DNA from: Sphingomonas sp. Leaf339 | GTDB lineage: Bacteria; Pseudomonadota; Alphaproteobacteria; Sphingomonadales; Sphingomonadaceae | Reading direction: 5' to 3' | Assembly (NCBI RefSeq): GCF_001426195.1 | Contig: NZ_LMRS01000002.1 | Location: 66,890-112,434, forward strand | Length of the DNA: 45,545 bases | In this document: positions 40,093-45,545 of the stretch, in pieces | How the letters are laid out: each line of letters opens with the position of its first letter | Position numbering within the stretch: the stretch's first letter is position 1 | Notes under the pieces: model-generated | The model's input: the letters and a program-made list of their open reading frames with translations, nothing else | Told to the model about the DNA's origin: nothing | Database searches by the model: none | Position numbers and translations under genes: made by a program

Positions 40093-41199
40093 ATGACCGG
40101 GTATCGCCGATCGGCCTCGTCGCGGACGCGCATCTTCATGCGGCGCATCCACCTCTGGCTGGGATTCAGCGTGGGACTGCTGTTCGCGGTGCTGGGCCTC
40201 ACCGGGTCGGCGCTGGTGTTCTACACGGACATCGACGCCGCGCTTCATGCCGCCATGCACGCGGAGCACGGCGGCCCGGCGCCCGGCTTGCAGTCGCCGG
40301 TATGGGATCGCGCGCTGGCGACCGGACGCACCCGCTGGCACGATCCGCACGGCAAGTGGACGTTCGAGATGACGGGAGAAGGCGGCCCTATCCCGGCCCG
40401 CTACTATCCGGCGCCCGGTCAACACGGCGATCGTCAGATGGTGTGGTTCTCGCCGGATGGCCGGCGGATCGTGCGCGCCGAACCATGGGGCGGCTACCTC
40501 ATGAGCTGGCTTTACCAGCTACATATGCAATTGCTCGCCGGCGAGTTCGGCAATCAGGTGGTCGGCTGGTGCGGCGCAGCGATGCTGTTGCTGCTCATCA
40601 GCGGGGTGCTCGCCTGGTGGCCGCGTGGACGCTGGCGGAAGGCACTGGCCTTCAAACGCGACGCAGCCCCGATCCGCCGGCTGCGCGATCTTCACAAACT
40701 GTTCGGCCTCTGGAGCATGGCGCTGCTGTTCGTATTGGTGGCGACGGGCGTGCTGTTGGCGCTCCCCGCAGTTACGCAGACCTTGTTTGCCCCTGCGGCC
40801 ATGCCCGCCCCGAATTCGAAGGACGGAGCCGGGCAGATCACGATCGTCCAGGCACTGGTGGCTGGACGCCGAGCGCTACCCAACGACCGCATCGTATTCG
40901 TCGATATCCCTAACTCCCCCAACGGGCCGATCAGGGTCAGATATCAGGTGCCGGGCGATCCCCACCGGCGTTTCCCCGGCAGCTACGTCTTCATCGACCA
41001 GCATTCCGGGCAGATACTGGCGGTACATGACATTCGACACGCCGGAACCGGCACCATGTTGGTCAGCTGGATACGCACGCTCCACGACGGAACGGTCGGC
41101 GGAATAACGACGCGCATCCTCGCCGTCGTGCTCGGCATCGTTCCCGCGCTGCTCTTCGCAACGGGCATCCTTCACTGGCTGCAACGGCGCGGTCGATAG
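40093..41199 (+). CDS. PepSY-associated membrane protein, putative ferric/metal reductase partner
   Basis: The 368-residue inner-membrane protein starts 2 bases after the receptor stop. Membrane helices: about 20-41 (HLWLGFSVGLLFAVLGLTGSALVFY), 152-175, 205-225 and a C-terminal helix near 340-360. The WLGFSVGLLFAVLGLTGS helix and the mid-helix GWCGAAMLLLLISGVLAWWPRG are the PepSY_TM family signature; His residues in helices may bind haem. Members beside TonB receptors are thought to reduce imported metal chelates in the periplasm. It completes the DUF2946-receptor-PepSY operon. Confidence 0.9.
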   Translation: MTGYRRSASSRTRIFMRRIHLWLGFSVGLLFAVLGLTGSALVFYTDIDAALHAAMHAEHGGPAPGLQSPVWDRALATGRTRWHDPHGKWTFEMTGEGGPIPARYYPAPGQHGDRQMVWFSPDGRRIVRAEPWGGYLMSWLYQLHMQLLAGEFGNQVVGWCGAAMLLLLISGVLAWWPRGRWRKALAFKRDAAPIRRLRDLHKLFGLWSMALLFVLVATGVLLALPAVTQTLFAPAAMPAPNSKDGAGQITIVQALVAGRRALPNDRIVFVDIPNSPNGPIRVRYQVPGDPHRRFPGSYVFIDQHSGQILAVHDIRHAGTGTMLVSWIRTLHDGTVGGITTRILAVVLGIVPALLFATGILHWLQRRGR

Positions 41200-41254
41200 T
41201 ATTCCAGGCGATCGGCCGGCGTGTTATCGTGACGCACATTGCGGGAGCAGGTCC

Positions 41255-42391
41255 ATGTATCGAATGGCGCGCAAGTCGGTAACGATTGTGGCGGTCTTGT
41301 CGGCACTCGTTCCGCAATCTGGCTTTGCCCAACGGGCCGGTACACTGATCGCCGCGCAACCGGTCATCGGCACTCCCGAAGACATGCGTGCGTGGCGCGT
41401 TCAATACTGGACATCCGATAACGGCAAACCGATCCGGGTCACGGGCATGGTGATCGCACCACGTGGCCGCTCCAACGGTGGACCACGACGGGTGATCGCC
41501 TGGACGCATGGCCTGATTGGCATCGCCCAGCGTTGCGCGCCATCGATCGGCATGGGAAACTTCACGGTGATCCCGGCACTCGGCGACGCGATACGCCGTG
41601 GCTACACGATCGTAGCCCCGGACTATCCCGGCCTGGGCTCCGACATGATCCACCCCGTTCTGGTCGGGCGTAGTGAGGGAAGTTCGGTCCTCGACGCCGT
41701 ACGGGCGGCGCGCGCGATACCCGAAGCGGAGGCGGGATCGCGCTTTGCGCTCTGGGGCGAATCTCAAGGCGGGCATGCCGCGTTATGGGCGGGGCAGATG
41801 GCCGCCCGATATGCGCCGGACCTGCAACTGGTCGGGATAGCCGCCATCGTGCCGCCGACCGACCTCGCGCGAAATCTTAGCGAGGGTAAGGACCTGCGTG
41901 TCCGCGCGCTGCTGACCTCCTACACCGCGGCAAGCTGGTCGCGATATTATAACGCGCCGATGTCGACCTTCGGATCACGCCAGACCCAGAATGTGATGCT
42001 GCGCCTCGCCGACAACAATTGCGTCGTGGCCGGTGCGAAGCCAAGGCTCGGCACGATCCTCGGCATCGCGGTCGTGCAGGGCGTGGTCCGCAAGATCGAC
42101 CTGAGCAGGCAACACCCCTGGGCCCGCCTGATGCGCAAGAACAATCCATCGGCAGCAGCGATAGCCGTGCCGGCCATGATTTACACCGGCACTGACGATT
42201 CGATCGTCGCCCCTGCCGTCGTGCACGATTTCGCCCGTCGCGCCTGTGCGCTCAACAAGACGATCAGCTATAAATCCATTCCCGGTGGAGAACATGCAAC
42301 GGTCGCCCGCACGGAGGGCAAAGCGACGCTGCAATGGATCGACGATCGCTTTGCCAGAAAACGAGCGCCCAACAATTGCCGCTCGATCTGA
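41255..42391 (+). CDS. Secreted lipase-like alpha/beta hydrolase
   Basis: The 378-residue product has a signal peptide ending GFA|Q (residue 25). The nucleophile elbow is GESQGG with Ser170; the probable acid is Asp in YTGTDDSIVAP and the His in PGGEHATV. An oxyanion-region HG (WTHGLIG) and YPGLGS match the secretory lipase family (LIP type). The conserved Cys residues could form disulfides outside the cytoplasm. It is transcribed alone on the plus strand and convergent with the DUF389 gene. Esterase/lipase class is likely; the substrate is unknown. Confidence 0.88.
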   Translation: MYRMARKSVTIVAVLSALVPQSGFAQRAGTLIAAQPVIGTPEDMRAWRVQYWTSDNGKPIRVTGMVIAPRGRSNGGPRRVIAWTHGLIGIAQRCAPSIGMGNFTVIPALGDAIRRGYTIVAPDYPGLGSDMIHPVLVGRSEGSSVLDAVRAARAIPEAEAGSRFALWGESQGGHAALWAGQMAARYAPDLQLVGIAAIVPPTDLARNLSEGKDLRVRALLTSYTAASWSRYYNAPMSTFGSRQTQNVMLRLADNNCVVAGAKPRLGTILGIAVVQGVVRKIDLSRQHPWARLMRKNNPSAAAIAVPAMIYTGTDDSIVAPAVVHDFARRACALNKTISYKSIPGGEHATVARTEGKATLQWIDDRFARKRAPNNCRSI

Positions 42392-42414
42392 CAGTGCCAG
42401 CTATAGCATGTCGG

Positions 42415-43860
42415 TCACGGGGTGCCCGAAGAACCGGCATCGTCGGGAAGCGCCCATCCAAGCCGGAGACGCCCCCCGGCACGACCGGTGTCGGCCTGAC
42501 CGGCCCGCGCCGACAGCCCTTCTGCAACGGCGCTCCTTTGCCGAAGCGAGCCGCCATCCACCGCCAGCGCCCGGCCGAGCCTTGCCGATACCCAGGCCGC
42601 ATCATCGAGCGCCGCATTGTCGATCACCCCGGACCTGATCGTGATATCCGGCAGCGCGACATCGCCTGGCGGGTTCAGGATCACATGCCAATCGGCAACG
42701 GCCGCGTCTGCCCGCCGCTCCAGATCGCGATAACCGGCGATCGCCAGCCCCGATAGCGGTGCCGCCACCACACGGATCGTTCGACCCGATTCATCGACAG
42801 TGACCGACGCAGGCGGGACGCCCGCGATCAGCGCAACGTCCGCAACCGCCCGGTCGCGTGCGCGAGTTGCGGTCAAGGCCTCGCCGTTGCCCGCGCGGGC
42901 GATCTGCGCTGCCTCCACTGTCCCCGTTTCCGGCGAAATCCGCACCTGGTCGATATGCACATCGACCGCCCGCGCCAGCCGCTGGCGGAGATCGGCCGCC
43001 AGTTTCCGATCCGCATCGGGTTCGATGCTCGGCGTCAGCATCACCGCCCGGACCCGGACGGGGTCGACACCGTGGTCGATCTCGACCTGACTGAGCCGCG
43101 CACCCGCAGGAAAGTCGGCGCCGAGCGCATCGCGGACCTGCCGCTGGGCGACCGCTTCGAACGCGATCCTGCGCAGCCCGGCGCCGAGCGGGACCGACAG
43201 CACACCGATCGCAACCGCAAACAGCACGAGTTGCCAGCCGGTATGATGCGGCGACAGATGGCTGCCGAACCCATAACAGCGCGCGACCAGCGCCGCTGTC
43301 AGCGCGATGGTGATCGCGTTGGTCAGGAACAGCAGCAACGAACCCGAGAAGACGACCCAGTTCCACGTCGCGATGCCGAAACCCACCACAACCAGAGGCG
43401 GCATCAGCGCGATCGCGATGGCGACCCCCACCACCGTGCCGCCCCGCCCGCGGATCAGCGCATAACCACCGGCGATGGCCGACAGCAGTGCCACGAGCAG
43501 ATCGAACAAGGTCGGCTGCGTCCGCCCGGCGATCTCGCTGGTGATCGTCTGAACCGGTGACAGTCGGATCAGCACGACCGACAAAGTCACCGCGATGACC
43601 GCACCGAGGATCAGCGCGGTCGCCGCCCGGCGAACCTCATGGAAATCCAACGTCGCGATGCCGAAACCCAAACCGATGATCGGCATCATTAACGGCGACA
43701 GCAGCATGGCACCGATCAGGACCGCGACCGATGGCATCAACAGGCCAAGCAGCGAAATGGCGGCCGAGATCACGATCAGGAAAGCATATCGGCCCGACCA
43801 TCCAGATTCCTCGGCGACCTGCCGCACGACGCCGTCATGATCGACACCATCCGTCGCCAT
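42415..43860 (-). CDS. DUF389 multi-span membrane protein
   Basis: The N-terminal half has about seven membrane helices with the family signature GAMLLSPLMMPIIGLGFGIA and an IAIALMPPLVVVGFG repeat of it. The C-terminal half (about 230-481) is a soluble domain with repeated beta-alpha units resembling BON or OsmY-like folds. I start at MATDGVDHDG (ATG complementing 43858-43860), which ends clear of the ClC gene; the frame extends to 43977, overlapping that gene by 82 bases, and the true start is uncertain. DUF389 proteins are unknown in function. It lies directly downstream of ClC on the same strand and is probably cotranscribed. Confidence 0.83.
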   Translation of the reverse strand: MATDGVDHDGVVRQVAEESGWSGRYAFLIVISAAISLLGLLMPSVAVLIGAMLLSPLMMPIIGLGFGIATLDFHEVRRAATALILGAVIAVTLSVVLIRLSPVQTITSEIAGRTQPTLFDLLVALLSAIAGGYALIRGRGGTVVGVAIAIALMPPLVVVGFGIATWNWVVFSGSLLLFLTNAITIALTAALVARCYGFGSHLSPHHTGWQLVLFAVAIGVLSVPLGAGLRRIAFEAVAQRQVRDALGADFPAGARLSQVEIDHGVDPVRVRAVMLTPSIEPDADRKLAADLRQRLARAVDVHIDQVRISPETGTVEAAQIARAGNGEALTATRARDRAVADVALIAGVPPASVTVDESGRTIRVVAAPLSGLAIAGYRDLERRADAAVADWHVILNPPGDVALPDITIRSGVIDNAALDDAAWVSARLGRALAVDGGSLRQRSAVAEGLSARAGQADTGRAGGRLRLGWALPDDAGSSGTP

Positions 43861-43895
43861 CGCGAACCACGTGCGCGGCAACGCGACGATTCTTG

Positions 43896-45236
43896 TCAGT
43901 GCTGATGGGATGGGGGAGTCTCCTGCATGGCGAATGTCCTGGACAGGCCGTGGTACAGTTTCTCGCGACACACCCATTGGCTCGCGGCGTCGGCGATGAA
44001 GGCGGTCGCGAACATCGGTAGCATCAGGCCACGGCTGGCGGTCGTCTCCGACAGAATGATGACGGCGGTCAGCGGTGCCCGCACCACGCCTGCGAAATAT
44101 GCGACCATGCCGAGGATCACGACCGCGCTGGCCGGCTCGCCCGGGAATACCTCACGCAAAAGATTGCCGACCCCGGCGCCGACCGCGAGCGATGGGGCGA
44201 AGATGCCACCTGGCAACCCGGCGATCGCCGTCGCGGCGGTCGCAAGCATCTTGGCGGGGCCGAACCACAAAGGCGCATCGATACCCACGATCATCGCCCG
44301 GGCGGACGAATAGCCGGTTCCCCAGGTGAGACCGGTGAAGACACCGAGCAGCGCCACCACGCTGCCACAGAGGCCAGCGAACTTGATCGGGTTGCCCCTC
44401 GCCCAGCCGGTCAGGCGATTACCCCCAACCGCCATGGCCAACACGACTTTGGAAAAGAGGCCCCCGGCCATCCCGCCAGCCACGCCCGCGATCGGCGCCA
44501 CCAGGAGCGCCGACAGCAGCGGCATGTGCGCTCCGATCGCCCCGAAGTAGATGTAGTCGCCCTGTACAGACTGCGCGACCATACCGGCGATGACGATCGC
44601 GGCGAGCACAAGCAGCGTCACTCGCTGCTCATAGGCGGATGCTAGTTCCTCTATGGCGAACAACAGTCCCGCCAGCGGCGTATTGAAAGCTGCCGCCACG
44701 CCCGCCGCACCGCCGGCGATCACCACCCCTCCCCGCAACGGTACACGGACCAGCCGGTGCGTGAAGCCCATGACGGCCGCTGCCAGTTGAACAGTTGGCC
44801 CCTCACGCCCCACCGATGCGCCGCCCAGTACCGCACCGATCGTCAGCACCGCCTTCGCGACCACCGTGCGGATGGAGATCAAGGTTTTGGCCGCTTCGTT
44901 CGGGCTTGCCTGAGCAGCGATCACCTGCGGGATACCGGACCCTCGCGCCAATGGCGCATAGCGACGCGCTACCCACACGAGTGCCATAAAGGTCAGCGGC
45001 GTGGTGATCAGCGGCAACCAGTGCCAACTTTTGGCATATCGATCGAAAACGGCGCCTGCCCAATCGGCGGCCTCGGCAAACAGTGTGGCGACGATTCCGA
45101 CCAGAATAGCCCCGGCGAGGATGGCGGCCCTTGTTCGAAACTGGACGGAACGGGGGCCACGGGCGCGGAGCAGCGCGCGATAGCGGGAGGGCGTCCAGCG
45201 CTTTGCCGGCATAAGGCGGTTGAATATGCCAGCCAT
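43896..45236 (-). CDS. ClC-family chloride channel or H+/Cl- antiporter
   Basis: The 446-residue membrane protein has the three chloride-filter motifs GSGIPQV, GREGPTVQ and GGIFAPSLAVG. The gating Glu of GREGP is present, and the pair in LLFAIEELASAY aligns with the internal proton Glu of E. coli ClC-ec1. Having both Glu suggests a proton-coupled antiporter rather than a passive channel. The tyrosine of the filter is not easy to place by eye. It is the first gene before DUF389; the 171-base region between its start and the small hairpin upstream holds no other gene. A role in acid or osmotic balance is known for the family. Confidence 0.93.
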   Translation of the reverse strand: MAGIFNRLMPAKRWTPSRYRALLRARGPRSVQFRTRAAILAGAILVGIVATLFAEAADWAGAVFDRYAKSWHWLPLITTPLTFMALVWVARRYAPLARGSGIPQVIAAQASPNEAAKTLISIRTVVAKAVLTIGAVLGGASVGREGPTVQLAAAVMGFTHRLVRVPLRGGVVIAGGAAGVAAAFNTPLAGLLFAIEELASAYEQRVTLLVLAAIVIAGMVAQSVQGDYIYFGAIGAHMPLLSALLVAPIAGVAGGMAGGLFSKVVLAMAVGGNRLTGWARGNPIKFAGLCGSVVALLGVFTGLTWGTGYSSARAMIVGIDAPLWFGPAKMLATAATAIAGLPGGIFAPSLAVGAGVGNLLREVFPGEPASAVVILGMVAYFAGVVRAPLTAVIILSETTASRGLMLPMFATAFIADAASQWVCREKLYHGLSRTFAMQETPPSHQH

Positions 45237-45355
45237 AGGTCCCTTTACGAGACATGGCAGGCCACGTCACCCCGCCGGGTTCGAACATCGGATTTTCGGG
45301 CTTACCTGGAGGTAGCCAAAGCTCGGCGTCGTGCTGTTGACCAGCAGTGTTGACG

Positions 45356-45375
45356 GATCACGCGCTGTCGTGATC
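45356..45375. repeat. Perfect 7-bp hairpin upstream of ClC gene
   Basis: GATCACG and CGTGATC flank a 6-base loop. Around it GTTGAC occurs three times (near 45336, 45349 and 45380). It lies in the gene-free stretch 45237-45407; it may be an operator or chance. Confidence 0.3.
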
Positions 45376-45407
45376 CTGGTTGACCGTCGGCTCGTGCGCC
45401 CCAGACG

Positions 45408-45443
45408 CACGAAACCCCACCGTTTTACGGGTGGGGTTTCGTG
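45408..45443 (-). terminator. Strong hairpin terminator after initiator tRNA
   Basis: CACGAAACCCCAC (45408-45420) is a perfect 13-bp complement of GTGGGGTTTCGTG (45431-45443), with one more C-G pair inside and an 8-base loop. It begins five bases past the tRNA 3' CCA on the minus strand. The A- and T-runs are inside the stem, so no free U-tract follows; that is often seen in GC-rich genomes. Confidence 0.8.
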
Positions 45444-45448
45444 GTGGT

Positions 45449-45525
<77 letters not shown>

Positions 45526-45545
45526 ACACTGGGGTTTGGTCTGGT

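Overview
The window is GC-rich DNA from an alphaproteobacterium, most likely a sphingomonad (Sphingomonas or a close relative). The reasons are the TonB receptor of the Xanthomonas/Caulobacter type, tryptophan-halogenase-like flavoproteins beside it, a class II-type photolyase, a LOV-HWE light kinase and the general gene style. It reads as ordinary chromosome: I see no insertion sequence, phage gene, integrase, CRISPR array or rRNA. One tRNA, initiator tRNA-Met, lies at the right end on the minus strand.

Left part (1-14.8 kb), glycan use: a truncated lipoprotein gene runs off the left edge. Divergent from it are a large TonB-dependent receptor and two coupled tryptophan-halogenase-like flavoproteins. 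After a small hypothetical gene, a HIRAN-domain gene, an L,D-transpeptidase and a small lipoprotein come two convergent exported beta-N-acetylhexosaminidases, GH84 and GH20. Together these suggest uptake and breakdown of an N-acetylhexosamine glycan, or peptidoglycan/chitin fragments. The link between receptor and hexosaminidases is inference from proximity.

Middle (14.9-24.9 kb): a photolyase; a minus-strand set of SDR dehydrogenase, GH130-like glycosidase/phosphorylase and DUF4337 membrane protein; a CehA/McbA-type PHP metallohydrolase; a DUF1488-like protein. Next is a divergent module resembling electrophile or quinone detoxification: SDR, Old Yellow Enzyme (NemA-like) and a zeta-crystallin-type oxidoreductase on the minus strand, with a TetR regulator and a hotdog thioesterase on the plus strand. 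Two similar 16-bp repeats sit in the shared promoter region.

Right-middle (25-34.3 kb): an NtrY-like histidine kinase and an NtrC-like regulator lie divergent to an export operon of MacA-like adaptor, MacB-like ATPase, a 28-residue single-membrane-span protein with no obvious precedent to me, and two tandem paralogous FtsX/MacB permeases. The NtrC-like regulator has lost the GAFTGA segment needed to contact sigma-54. This module is the best candidate for something not described before.

Right part (34.4-45.5 kb): a LOV-PAS-HWE blue-light kinase with a single-domain response regulator, a Crp/Fnr regulator, a metal-uptake operon (Met/His-rich DUF2946 protein, TonB siderophore-type receptor, PepSY membrane protein), a secreted lipase-like hydrolase, a DUF389 membrane protein, a ClC chloride channel/antiporter, and initiator tRNA with a strong hairpin just downstream.

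All functions are read from motifs by eye. No database search was run.
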